A stretch of DNA of 64,000 nt, from contig JAKUDP010000003.1 in assembly GCA_022570795.1 (NCBI GenBank), positions 2,294,001 through 2,358,000 on the forward strand. The letters run 5' to 3'. The stretch is from Sphaerulina vaccinii. Taxonomy: Eukaryota > Ascomycota > Dothideomycetes > Mycosphaerellales > Mycosphaerellaceae. Shown here piece after piece: positions 10,715-21,379 of this stretch (position 1 is the stretch's first letter; each line of letters starts with the position of its first letter). Both the position numbers and the translations under genes were made by a program. A model generated the notes under the pieces. The model was given only the letters and a program-made list of their open reading frames with translations. It had not been told where the DNA came from and searched no databases.

Positions 10715-13471
10715 CTATTTCTCACACTGTCCGCGATAGCAAAAAGAAACGGGAATATCGTCAGGTGAACACCCTCCTCGGGTCCTACATATAGTATTAG
10801 TCGCCATTGTCGTGGGAACGTCAACATAAGGTCCGCGGTTGCAGACAGGATACGTAGGATCTGAGAATGGACACTTTCCAAGATTTGGATTTGGCCCCCT
10901 AGTCCTAGTCGCCATCGTCGTGGGAATGGCAGCAGGAACAAATCCGTGGCAGAAAGGATACGTAGGATCTGATTTTGGACACTTTCCATAATTTGGCCCC
11001 AAAGTAGTGTTAATCGCCATCGTCGTCGGAAGAGCTGCGCACAAAGGCGACCCAGGAATACACCCAGGTACCGGTTTCGTCACGAAAGTCGTCAGAACAG
11101 CAGCAGGAACAGTAGAAGTCGTAGAAGGAAACTCGTCGATTGGAAGAGTAGTAAACTGTCCATTAATCTCCACGGGGAATCTTGGACCTGGAATCGTAGT
11201 TTGTGGTTCTGGTGTTTGTATATTGGGTTTGGTGGGGGCGACTTGTCGTTTCGACCAAGCTGTAGACATATAGAAGTCATACGCGTCCACGTTGGGAGAA
11301 CCTGGATACTCATAGATACACCGTGGTAGAGTATCAGGGTCTTTGTCGCATGTCGGGAACACCCCCGAGCATTCGAATGCGGGCATGTCTTTGCATGGCT
11401 CGTTGATTGGAGTAGGCTGAGGGCGCCTAGAAATTGCGGCTGCCGTCGCGCTTGTGATCACTGGACTTGGAGTTGTGGCAGTTTGTGTTGATTTGTCGCC
11501 GTCGGTAGGACGTGGAGAGCCATAGAAACACTGTGGTAGAGCATCCAAGTCTTGGTAGCATTGCATGTCCTTCCCCTGGCCCTCGCAGTGAAATGGGGGT
11601 ATGCCTTCTGTGCATGGCTCGTTGATTGCAGTAGGCCGAGGGCGGCTAGAAACTGCGGCTCCCGTTGCGCTTGCGATCTGTAGACCTGGAGTTGTAGTTT
11701 GTGTCCCAGGTGTGGCTTGTCGCTTCTCAACTGCATTCGCGTCGCCGGCATAGATACATACTGGCCTGTCGCAGTAGCCAGGGCTATATTTGTGGCATGG
11801 AATATGGGACTCGTGTAGGGGGGGTGGGTGACGGCATGGCTCGTTGAGTGCTTGCTCCGGTGAGACTTTGGGTAAATGGCCTGGGGCACGAGTGGGCGCC
11901 GCGAACAATCGGCTTGTTATTGTTCCAATAATTGGCCAGGCGATCACTGTGCTTGTTAATGTTCCAATAATTGGCCAGGCGATCACTGTGCTTGTTAATG
12001 TTGCAATAATTGGCGAGGCGATCTCTGTAGCGCCGTCTGCGTTGACTGAGGTGATGGGTTCTGGGCCCGGGCTGGCTGTAGGGTGAGGCGCGCCGTGCTT
12101 GGAAGTAATACGAGGACCATGTCCACGCGGATCGCGCCACGAGTTGAATGATGGGATAGCAGTTTCCTCGGCTTGTCGCTTCTCCACGAAGGTGGGGAGC
12201 TTAGCAGTCTGGATTGCACTCTCCAAATCCTGCTGCGCTTGATACGCACTGGAGTACTCGAGCGAACCTGGATAGGCATAGACGCAAGCTGGTTCGTGGC
12301 ACATGATATGCTCATCGGTCTGGCGACAAACCGGATCGCATGCTGGACCGTTGATCGCTATGCTTTGAGGGGCAGGATGAGATGGCTTGGCAGTGTAAGC
12401 TGGGGCTCCGTGGTGAGTGGTGAGATGAGGGTGAGGGCGAGTCCAAGTTGGCGTGTGAGGGTACGATGGTACTCCATGGTGGGTGGCCTTCGTCGTCGTC
12501 TTTGGAACATGCGATGACTTCGATGAGGCCTTGGAAGACTGGTGAGAATCGTGGTATACTGGGACACTATGCGACCACGCATACGGCTTGCTGTGAGTTG
12601 ACTTGGGAGCATGCGATGACTTGGCCGAAGTCTTCGTTCCAGTGCTGGAGTGGCTTTCCGTCCGCGAGCTTTCGTAGCCCAAGCACCAATACTCATAGGC
12701 GCTGCAGTCACTCGAGTTTTTGATACAGTCGTTGTGCATTCGATGACAGTTGTCAGCATCGGCTGGGCCGGCTCGTGGTGCAGATGTGGTGGTGTAGGCG
12801 TTGGGAGCGTGCGATGTCGAAGTTCCCATTCCAGTGCCGTGGTAACTTGCCGTCGGCGGGTGTTCGTAGCCTAAGCACTCAAACATAGCGGCGCCGCACT
12901 GAAGCGAGTTTCCTCCTTTGACATAACACTGGGCGTGTTCCGCAAAACAGTGGTCCTTATCGGATGGGTAGGGTGGTGGTGCAGATGTGGTAGTGTAGGC
13001 GTGAGACGACTTGTGAGAGTGCTTGGTAGTTCCAGTAGAAGAGGTGGGATAGGCTTCCTCAGCCGAGCTTGTCTTGTGGTACGATGTGGACTTGGAAGGA
13101 TGCTTCTTCGAGGTCTTCTTGCTATGAGTTTGAGTCACGGTCGGGGCGTAAGAAGGAGAGTCGAAAGTCTTCGAGGTAGTGTGCCATTGCCAGAAGAGCT
13201 TGGTGCTTGAAGTAGTTGGGTATGCAGGATGTTGACCGTCGACGATAGCCTTGATGCTGCTTGCGTGGGCCAGGACAGCAGAGGCTTCCTCTGCATCCTC
13301 ACGAAACCTGAATGTCGTGCTTGAAGCGAACGCCTTGAGACTGCTTGCTGCGGCCAGGACCGCCGCGTCCTCTGGGCTGATTCGGCGTGTCGTGCTTGGA
13401 GCGCGCAGAGACTCTGGAGCAGCATAGACAGTGGAAGCTGCCAAGGCTATAATGGAAGTAGAAAGCCGCAT
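10715..13471 (-). CDS. Large mosaic secreted protein with several internal Cys-repeat families
   Basis: Not a family I recognise. One open frame encodes 918 aa beginning with a signal peptide (MRLSTSIIALAASTVYA). Parts in order are: an Ala/Ser-rich segment; Ser/Thr/Tyr/His-rich linkers typical of O-mannosylated wall proteins; two copies of a 4-Cys module (DKDHC and DADNC starts, ending in C-LGYE); four copies of a second module starting NEPC or NGPAC and ending in C-[IFV]Y; a 13-residue tandem repeat (GTLTSTVIAWPII, three copies); and three copies of a module ending GKCP-SDPTYP-C or similar. KRQ dibasic sites precede several modules, so Kex2-type processing is possible. No GPI signal or membrane segment is evident at the C-terminus (RGQCEK). 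A cell-wall or extracellular role is inferred. Confidence 0.75.
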   Translation of the reverse strand: MRLSTSIIALAASTVYAAPESLRAPSTTRRISPEDAAVLAAASSLKAFASSTTFRFREDAEEASAVLAHASSIKAIVDGQHPAYPTTSSTKLFWQWHTTSKTFDSPSYAPTVTQTHSKKTSKKHPSKSTSYHKTSSAEEAYPTSSTGTTKHSHKSSHAYTTTSAPPPYPSDKDHCFAEHAQCYVKGGNSLQCGAAMFECLGYEHPPTASYHGTGMGTSTSHAPNAYTTTSAPRAGPADADNCHRMHNDCIKNSSDCSAYEYWCLGYESSRTESHSSTGTKTSAKSSHAPKSTHSKPYAWSHSVPVYHDSHQSSKASSKSSHVPKTTTKATHHGVPSYPHTPTWTRPHPHLTTHHGAPAYTAKPSHPAPQSIAINGPACDPVCRQTDEHIMCHEPACVYAYPGSLEYSSAYQAQQDLESAIQTAKLPTFVEKRQAEETAIPSFNSWRDPRGHGPRITSKHGAPHPTASPGPEPITSVNADGATEIASPIIATLTSTVIAWPIIGTLTSTVIAWPIIGTITSRLFAAPTRAPGHLPKVSPEQALNEPCRHPPPLHESHIPCHKYSPGYCDRPVCIYAGDANAVEKRQATPGTQTTTPGLQIASATGAAVSSRPRPTAINEPCTEGIPPFHCEGQGKDMQCYQDLDALPQCFYGSPRPTDGDKSTQTATTPSPVITSATAAAISRRPQPTPINEPCKDMPAFECSGVFPTCDKDPDTLPRCIYEYPGSPNVDAYDFYMSTAWSKRQVAPTKPNIQTPEPQTTIPGPRFPVEINGQFTTLPIDEFPSTTSTVPAAVLTTFVTKPVPGCIPGSPLCAALPTTMAINTTLGPNYGKCPKSDPTYPFCHGFVPAAIPTTMATRTRGPNPNLGKCPFSDPTYPVCNRGPYVDVPTTMATNTICRTRGGCSPDDIPVSFCYRGQCEK
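11913..12029. repeat. 39-bp tandem repeat, three copies, inside the mosaic secreted gene
   Basis: Three adjacent 39-bp units at 11913, 11952 and 11991. The first two are nearly identical and the third has a few substitutions. Translated on the minus strand, each gives 13 residues around TSTVIAWPII, so the length is in frame and copy number could vary without breaking the gene. Confidence 0.9.
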
Positions 13472-14188
13472 CTTGGTGTTCTGATGCGCTCTGGTAAGAG
13501 CGTATACTCAGAAAAGTAGAGAAGGTGAGGAAGAAAGGTTGTAGAACAAAAGTGCGCACAAAGAAGACCATATGCTCTCGATGAACAGCTACCATTGAGT
13601 TCGAGAGTGAGCTGTGAGCTCTTCGACATCGTGGTACTCAACATTGTGCTCTTGGGCGTGCTGTACGCAAACGGCGGTAGTGCATCTCAGCTCGCGAACC
13701 TGGTTGTTTTCATCGAAGATCTGCGATCAGAAGGCATCGACCACTCGAACTCCTGTCAACATCGGGATGCCGACGGTGCATGTTCAGCACAGACGTGGTG
13801 GTCAGCCGGTGCCGATTTTGCTATTGGTGCCGATTTTAATTGTTTCGCAAGTCCTGGTCTCCGGAGGTGGCTTGTGGTACGATCGTCGACAATCTTCGGT
13901 CTGAAGGCTCTCCTACACCTCTACATGTCAGTGAGTTGCTGTGTTTCTACTTCGTCGGTTACGGAGAAGAGGACACATCAGCAGTATGCTGTGAGGAAAC
14001 ACTCTCCAACTGGTGGACAGTCCCAGTTCGCCGTTGCATGGATGCGAAGCGGGGAGAGCTATTCGATCGCGATTGTATGATTACTGCGCAAAGGCATTGG
14101 TGGGCGTCAATTGTTCGATCTGCCCAGCGAAGATCTTCAAGATTGTAGTTTTATGCTCTTTTGTTTCGTCTGTGCGCTGACGTCTGTT
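13472..14188. other. Intergenic region, no supported gene
   Basis: Open frames at 13595-14080 and nearby lack domains, leaders and plausible splice structure. The left end should contain the promoter of the mosaic secreted gene. A short local duplication (GGTGCCGATTTT twice, about 13808-13835) is the only structure I noticed. Confidence 0.45.
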
Positions 14189-15300
14189 CTATAGTTTAGC
14201 TTGGATCTCGCTTGCTGGTTTCCCACGAATGTCAGCAGGTGGTTGCTGATCCACAATCAGCGCCGAGGCCTTCTTCAAACTGGCTATAGCTTCAGTCTCG
14301 ATTCTTGACACCAGAGTCTCGCAAGATGGAATGTCGTGGATCAAGCCAACGACTTGACCAGCTGTCCAGACCTGAACTCAATGTTAGCTTTCGGAACATG
14401 GTAGATAGCTCCTGGACATTCTCGCGTAGAGACACTTACACCAAAGTCTGGATCACCATTTGAAAACACCTGTCTACCCCTCGCACCACTGACAAGTGGT
14501 CCAACCGAGGCAAATTCCTTCGTGGCAGGATCATTCTCGATCTTGTATGCCTCCGAGCTGACTTTGTTCTTGAACAATCTTGAGGTGTTCTTCCACTTCC
14601 TCAATACAAGTTGTGTGTCCGTCTCTTGCGCCTTAACAATGCTCTCTTTGATGTTGTGGTGGATGGGTGCCTCCAATGTGCACATGAATCGTGTTCCCAT
14701 GTTGATACCCGAAGCTCCCAAATTTAGCGCTGCTGCAAGACCTTCTCCGTCACAGAAACCACCTGAAGCGATGAAGGGAATTGGCATGACTTGACGTGCT
14801 CGGTTGAGCAGGATCAGGTTCGTGATATCTGTTTCTCCAACGTGGCCTGCACATTCGAAGCCATCGATGGAGAGGAAGTCAACACCCAGCTTCACCGCAC
14901 TAAGAGCATGTCTGATTGTGGTACACTTGTGCAGGATCACACAAGGTGGATTGGCCTCCTTGAGCATCTTGATGATGGGACCTGGCGAGTTGCCTGCCGT
15001 CTCCACAATGCGAATACCTTCATCGAGAATGGCTTGCGCGTAGCCAGGGTAGTCGGGAGGATTGATCGATGGGAGAAGCGTAAGGTTGACACCGAACGGC
15101 TTGTTGGTCATGGTCTTGCATCTTCGAATCTCTTTGCGGAGATCGTCTGGCGTAGGCTGTGTGAGGGCTGTGAGAATACCAAGACCGCCTGCATTCGAAA
15201 CTGCTGAGGCCAATTCTGCATAGCCCACCCATTGCATGCCACCTTGAACTACGGGGACTCGGATCCCCAGTGCGCGAGTGAGGGCTGTATCGAAGGGCAT
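14189..15300 (-). CDS. Nitronate monooxygenase (2-nitropropane dioxygenase family)
   Basis: FMN-dependent TIM-barrel enzyme that oxidises alkyl nitronates to carbonyl compounds and nitrite, often protecting against propionate-3-nitronate. Exon 1 is 15300-14440 and exon 2 is 14371-14189, joined at a phase-0 intron (GTAAGT donor, TTCAG acceptor), giving 347 aa. Visible family motifs are QGGMQWVG near the N-terminus, FGVNLTLLP, HKCTT, DGFECAGHVGE (with the catalytic-type His), IASGGFCDGEGLAAALNLGA and NMGTRF for FMN phosphate binding. Exon 2 starts VWTAGQVVGLI, the expected C-terminal helix. No peroxisomal or secretion signal is seen. It stands alone and no nitroalkane gene is adjacent. Confidence 0.93.
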
Positions 15301-16050
15301 CTTTGCTGGCTTTGAGATGGTATATTGCTGTTTGTCTTTTGGTACTGGGAGTGGGAACGGGAGGTCGAGATGGTGGAAGAGAAAGACAGTCTATGGTACT
15401 CGACACGCAGTCTTCTTGTCAGTCTACGATACGTCCGTATGAGTGATCATGCCTCTGCCGTGCTTAAGCTACGGTCTCCGCGAGACACAAACATCCTAGA
15501 CCGAGGTCATTGAGACCCTGCTCCTTCATGCACTCTGTCATTGGCACGGAGAGTGACTCCGCCGGCAAATGCGCTTGTCACGAGCTTGAAGACCTTCTTG
15601 GCAGGCATATGTTCGGATATCGCTCGCATGTGGACGTCTTCACTTGTCTTGTGTCAAAAGGATCTGCTGATGATGATGAAGAGCGGATCGGACGGGCTAG
15701 AGCTATCGAACAGAGGTTAACAGCGACGCAAGAGCAGCAATCCACCGCGATGTGCGACACGCCCTGATGTTGGGAGACTCGACAAGCAGCTGCGCGCAGT
15801 TCTTGACAACCGGGCATTCAGCGAATGCACTCGGGGCATTGACAAGAGTAGGAGTATTCCTGCTGCCATTGCGCTCGGGCTGAAGCCTCGCAGATCCGAA
15901 AGAGGGAGCGAAGTCGTTCTTGTGTGCAGCAGAGCGACTGAGGTTGCTTGGGGTTCTGATGGGACAGTCGGGTTCTTCATGTGGGAGAGTCGAAGAGCAT
16001 GCAAAGTTGAACTATAAAGCAGGCGAACAGGCGCATAACAAGGACAGGAC
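15301..16050. other. Intergenic region upstream of the nitronate monooxygenase
   Basis: Should contain the monooxygenase promoter at its left end. No coding region is supported; the short frames here show no conserved motif. The first recognisable array unit starts at about 16075. Confidence 0.4.
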
Positions 16051-18750
16051 AGAACGTGGAGCGACTACAGCTGAACCGACTTGATGAGTCGCGCACAACG
16101 TCGCTCGCACAGAATAAGGTCTACACGTCAGTCTATCTGATAGAACGGTATGTGAAGAGTCCATATACATCAATACTTGCTCTTATGATTGCATAGCGAC
16201 GTTGTGCGTGGCTCTATAAGAGTGATGGTTTTGGTAAGAAAGAGAGGTTCGAGTGATGTTCACAGCCAGCTTGATGAGTCGCGCATAACATCGCTCACAC
16301 AGAATAAGGTCTACACATCAGTCTATATGATAGACCGATATGCAAAGACATCATATCCATCAATAGTTGCACTTATGACTGTATAGCGAGGTTGTGCGTG
16401 GCTGTACACGAGCAATGGTCGGTGAGAAGCTTCGGCTTGGCAGAGATCTTCTCCTCAGCTTCGCAAATTCCGACATACCAACGTCGCACAAGTTCGCTGC
16501 CGTAGATTAAGGACGACAAAGTACGGGATTCATTCGAGTGGTATACAAAGAGCTGGTACCAAGTGTTAGTCACTCTTATTCTGATATGGTGCGGACACAT
16601 GAGTGGTGGTTGGTGAGGAGCACGGCTTCGTGAAGCCCTTCTCCTTCGCTTCACAAATTCCGACACACCAACATCGCACATGTTCGCTGACATATATTAA
16701 GAACGACAAAGTAGTAGCTCTGCTGGAGTGGCATAAGGAGAGCTCATTTCGAGTGTTAGTCACTCTTATCCTGGAATCGCGAGGTTGTGCGTGGCTGTTC
16801 AGATTTTGGTACAGCGCTCAAGAAGACCTTCACAACTTGTTCGATACCAAGTACCCAACGTCGCAAGTACCGCATAAGACTGACACGGCATCGGAACTCG
16901 TTTGGAACTATGCAAAGAGCTCACCTTCGTTCACAGTTACTCTTATTCTAGCATAGCGACGTTACGCGTGGCTGTTCAGATCTTGGTGTCGAGCTTGGGA
17001 AGAACTTCACAGCTTGCTCAACATCGACCACACAACGTCGCAAGTACCGAATAAGACTGACACGATATCAGACTTCGTTTAGGACTATGCAAAGAGCTTA
17101 CCTTCGTTTACAGTTACTCTTATTCTAGCATAGCGACGTTGCGCGAGGCTATCTAGATCTTCGTATAAGCTTGGCAGACCAAAGCGATATCGATCGCGCA
17201 ACATCGGTTACAACGAATAAGGACGACAAACTACTTCACGACCTCTGAGATTATGCGAAGAGCTTATCCTCGTCTATAGTAACCGTTAATCTGGTGTAGC
17301 TATGCAGAGCGCAGCTACTCGGACTTTTGGGCAAGGCTTGGCAGGCTAAGTGAATGTGGAAGCAATAACGTCGGCATCTATCGCACAACATCGCTGTTGA
17401 GTAAGACCGGCATACTCTCGAATCTACTCGAGCAGTATATGAAGTATTTGTCTAAAGTGTATGCAACACTTAGCAGAGCATAGCGACACAAAGCGCGGCT
17501 CTATAGAGGTCGACATTGATCGAACAACATCGCCGACGACGAATAAGACCAACACAGTGCGGCTTGTACTAGAGTAGTATACGAAGAGCTTGGAACCGTT
17601 GTTTGTCGCAGCTAACATAGCATAGCGCGTTGTGGCGATGCTATTTCTGAAATTTCGAGGAGGAGATCCAAGCTGTCCTCACGTCGAACAACGTCGCTGA
17701 TAAAGAATAAGGCCAAGAAATCGCTGCTTATACTCGGGCAATGTTCAAAGAGCCTGGATCAAGTGTTTGTCGCAGCTAATATAGCATAGCGTGTTATCGC
17801 GATGCTATTTTCGAAATCTCGACTAGGAAATCCAAGTTGTCCCAAGATCGCACAACATCGCCTTTGGAGATTGAGGACTACAATATGTGGCACCTACTCG
17901 AGGAGGATACCAAGACTTCAGAACAAGTGTTTGTAGCAGTTAATCTAGCACAGCGCGCCGTGGCGACGTTACTCGTGCTAGCTGTGAAGCTTCGAGAAGG
18001 AGGTTTATCGCAACATCGGACAACATCGGTATTGGAGATTCAGCGCTACAAACTACGGCACCCGCTCGAGGAGCATGCAAAGAACCCGAGCGGCATGTTT
18101 GTCGCAGTTAACATAGCATGGCGCGTTGTAGCGCTGCTATTCGTGTTGGCAGTGAAGCTTCGAGAAGGAGATCCAGTTTGTCTCAATGTCGCACAAGTTT
18201 GGTATTGGAGATTAAGCGCTACAAAGTTTGGCACCCACTCGAGGAGGATGCAAAGATGCCAGGGCGCATGTATGTGTCAGTTAAAAGTGCATAGCGATGT
18301 TGTGGCGATAGCATTCGTGTTGGCCATGAAGCTTCGAGAAGCAGATCCAAGTTTTGCTGCATCAACGTCGGACAACATCGCTACAAGACATTAAGGATTA
18401 CAAATCGTCGCATCCTCTCGAGGAGGATGCAAAGATGCCAGAGCGCATGTGTGTGCCACTTAAGAGTGCATAGCGGTGTTGTGGCGATGCTGTCCGTGTT
18501 GAGCTTGAAGCTCTGCGGAGGAGACCCAGATTTGTCGCAACGTCGCACAGTATCGCCATTGGGGAATAAGAGCAACGCATCGCTGCAAGTACTCGAGGCG
18601 CATGCAAAGAGATCAGAATGCGTGTATGCAGCGCTTAAGAGAGCACAGCACGTCGTTGCGGTGCTGTCGCATCGGATGTCACTCCCATGTATACGTCTTC
18701 AAGGTATTGCAGTCGCTCTCTGAACGCCGTCGAGAAGTTCAGATTAGCCC
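16050..18750. repeat. Degenerate satellite-like tandem array, about 15 units of 168-200 bp
   Basis: The sequence returns to the same word order at roughly 168-200 bp steps: an ACAACGTCGC or ACAACATCGC arm, GAATAAGG, CAAAGAGCT or GAAGAGC, GTTTGTCGCAGCTAA or GTTACTCTTATTCT, then CATAGCG-GTTGT and GTGGCT. In the first unit the two ends form a perfect 14-bp inverted repeat (16092-16105 with 16195-16208). Units 1 and 2 are closest (offset 190 bp), units 3 and 4 resemble each other, and those after 17.8 kb share GTGAAGCTTCGAGAAGG at offsets of 168 and 174 bp. Copies are too diverged to be recent. No transposase gene or long terminal repeat is visible. Confidence 0.75.
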
Positions 18751-19271
18751 AGATCGCTGCAGGTCAGCATGGAATCTGGAGATGTCGCAGAGAAGAAAGG
18801 GAAAGACATATTGAGTTTCATCAATTTCATTCATGCTAAGTGTACAGTGGAAAGAAGTAATCTCGAATGCCCTGAGAGCAAGCGAGTAGGGTATAGAAGT
18901 GAACTCAGCACAGCGTCATTGTCCACCTCTCCCCCAAAAGTACAAATACAAGAAAGTATCTCCGAAAGCCAGTCCAGATCTCAAAACAGCCCGATCCTCT
19001 CTTGAATGGCATGGTCTGCTCTCGAGAAGAGAGAGATATGCCAGAATCCAGCTCCAGAGTTGTGGATATAGTGTTGTGTTTGAGTAGTATAGTTGCCAAG
19101 CACTAGACAGGAGAGTGTAAGGCAGTGAAGTGAAACGCCACCGACTTTGGAGAAGGCGGTGGCCTAGGTACCGATACCGAGAGGTCCAAGATTGAACGCC
19201 TTGGTGCCGTAGTATCGTCGATACTCGTGGTGCGCAGATTTGCTTGGAAGTTTGCGCACGAAGAGACACCG
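18751..19271. other. Intergenic region after the satellite-like array
   Basis: I see no repeat unit and no supported gene. The right end would hold the 3' untranslated region of the neighbouring minus-strand gene. Confidence 0.4.
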
Positions 19272-19925
19272 TCAATCTTCGTTATCGTACTTCGGCTTCT
19301 TCACGCGAAGGCCTTGTCCGACCTCCTCACCGACAGCGATATCCTGGTCGCTAGAGAAGTTGAGCTCCGAGCTCCGCTCGCGCTTGGGTGTCTCAATAGT
19401 GTCGGCGAACTCCATAGCTGGCTCGCCGAACTTGCGCTTGCCGGCACTGGCTGGCGGCCTAGCGGCCAGGAAGTCGCTGTCCTCTTCCTCGTCGCCATTG
19501 TCTGTGATAGTCTCCTTCTTGGTGCGACTAGGCAGACGCATCTTCGGCTTACTTGGTGCCTTCTCGGGAGTTGCAGCTGGAGTGAGGTTGCTGGCGAAGC
19601 CGCTGCTGACGTCGCCGAAGGTGGCACTGGAGGCGGTGCTGTTGGCGATGGCCTTGCGAAAGGCGGTGAGGCGGTGGGAGACGGCTTTTGCAGTACAACC
19701 TGTATATCTGTTAGCTCTCAATCGACCTTATGTGAATGGTAGAGTGGTACTTACCACCGCCGACACGGGCGGCAATCAGGACTTTCTCGGCCTCAGTTGG
19801 GCGCACGTTGCAGACTTCAAGGATCGCAGCGTACATCTGAAAAGATGTTAGATCAAGCTGGTTGCTGAATGGCATACTCCGGCGCTTACCTTGGCCAGAG
19901 TTGGATCATCCCAGGTGACCGTCAT
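19272..19925 (-). CDS. Small nuclear-type conserved hypothetical protein with Myb-like N-terminus
   Basis: Three exons: 19925-19890, 19836-19755 and 19699-19272, with phases 0 and 1, giving 181 aa. The N-terminus (MTVTWDDPTLAKMYAAILEV, then AARVGGGCTAKAVSHRLTAF) resembles the short helical, Trp-initiated Myb/SANT-like segment common in small ascomycete proteins, followed by RKAIANS. The remainder is Ser/Pro/Lys-rich and disordered, with KKPKYDNED at the end and several basic patches that could direct nuclear import. The function is unknown; DNA or chromatin binding is only inference. The micro-exon of 12 codons is supported by the matched GTAAG donor and TTTCAG acceptor. Confidence 0.75.
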
Positions 19926-20150
19926 TGTGTTGTTGTGCGTTGGTTCGGTTCTGTGAGGGCTTGGTTGTCTTGGTGAGGTCGGAGAGTGGTATGTTTGTGG
20001 AAGAAAGAGGAAGAAAGAGGGGAGGAAAAGGTATTTATGTACAGAATTCGGAGAAGGTTCCGAATGCTAGGTCCAGTCTCGAGGTGAGGTTTGACTACAC
20101 TTGTGTTAGTGAATGGAGCCACTTAGCAAGTGAAGTGAAGCGAGAGTTAA
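19926..20150. promoter_or_regulatory. Promoter region of the Myb-like gene
   Basis: Purine-rich GGAAGAAAGAGG stretches (about 20000-20030) sit 80-100 bp upstream of the start, equal to pyrimidine-rich tracts on the coding strand, as often found in fungal promoters. Inferred from position. Confidence 0.35.
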
Positions 20151-21355
20151 GCTCATTCACACAATTCCAGCAGAGCGACTCCCGATGTCGCCAACAGCTA
20201 CAGTACTGGAGCTCCAAGCAGACTAGCACACGTTCTGTAATGCGATTTCCGAGAGGCGGCCGAGTTCCAATGTGTATGACGAGCACATTAAGTGAATTAA
20301 AGGAGTAAGTGGGCACATTACACCCAGATCCGGCCGAGAGACTCGCGATGTCGCTAACAGCTATGGTACTGGAGCTATGAGCAGAGTAGCATACGTCGTG
20401 CAATGTGATCCCAGAGAGGCGGCCGATCTCAGATATGTACGACGAGCATATCAAGTGAAGTGAAGGGAGCCATTGAGCACAAGTGAAGTAAAGCGAGGAA
20501 TCGAACTCACTTCAACCAGATCGAGCCGAGAGACTCCCGATGTTGCTAACAGCCATAGTACGAGAGATTCAAGCAGACCAGTATAAGTCGGACAAAGCGA
20601 TACTAGAGAGGAGGATGATATGTTCTCTGATCATGTGAACGATTTCTGTTGCTGACATGCCGTGGCTTTCGATGCCTTGGCTGGCAGTAAGGCTGCAGAG
20701 ATACTGCGGGATGAGTCTCCGGATATTGCTAACAGCCATCACACTGGAGCTCCAAGCAGACTAGCACACGTCCTGTAATGCGACTTCAGAGAGGCGGCCT
20801 ATTCCTGATGTGTACGACGAGCACATGTTGTCAAACCAGCCGAGAGACTCCTGATGTTACCAATAGCCATGGCACTGAAGCTCCAATCAGACCAACACAC
20901 GTCGTGCAATGCGATATCAGAGAGGCGGAGAGATTGTTCTCTGATCATGCGAAAGGTTCCTATGGCTGACATGCCGCAGCTTTCGATGCCTTAGCTGGCG
21001 GGTCTGGCTGCAGAGATACAGCAGGATTGCAATCGATCTTCAATGTGTACAACGAGCGCATGTGGTTGCTTATCTCCATATATTCCGAAGTTCCAAGACA
21101 CCAGACAGCCGCCTGGGTCGCGATTGAGATTCTAGCACAGTTCAGAGATATGCCGGTCTCTGATGTGTATAACGAGCACATGTAGTCAAGTAACTCTACG
21201 GAATTCGAAGTTCCACGACACCAGAAAGCCGGCTAGGTCGCGATTGAGGTTCTAGCACAGTTCAGAGATATGCCGGTCTCTGATAGATTCCGAGGTTCCA
21301 GGCCACTGGATGTTCGACCAGACTGAGGTCCAGTTCATGACACCGTCCAGAGATA
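20150..21355. repeat. Second degenerate tandem repeat region, nested units
   Basis: A unit with GAGAGACTCCCGATGT, GCTAACAGC, GGAGCTCCAAGCAGACTAGC and AGAGGCGGCC recurs near 20172, 20335, 20525, 20706 and 20839. A larger duplication pairs about 20610-20710 with 20925-21025, sharing GTTCTCTGATCATG, GCTGACATGCCG and TTTCGATGCCTT. A third block containing GTCGCGATTGAG, TTCTAGCACAGTTCAGAGAT and ATGCCGGTCTCTGAT is repeated at about 21115-21165 and 21235-21285. Short GTGTA[CT][AG]ACGAGC tags occur throughout. No coding region is supported. Confidence 0.75.
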
Positions 21356-21379
21356 CGCCGATTTCTAATATAACAATGA

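Noticed and set aside
13595..14080. 161-codon plus-strand frame between the mosaic gene and nitronate monooxygenase
   Set aside because: Competing frames on the same strand, no domain and promoter-like location.
16240..16260. B-box-like GGTTCGAGTGA suggesting a tRNA gene
   Set aside because: No A box or foldable acceptor, D or anticodon stems at the right distance; it falls within a satellite unit.
16050..21355. Transposable element with coding capacity
   Set aside because: No transposase, reverse transcriptase or integrase motif, terminal repeats of an element, or target duplication seen in either repeat field.
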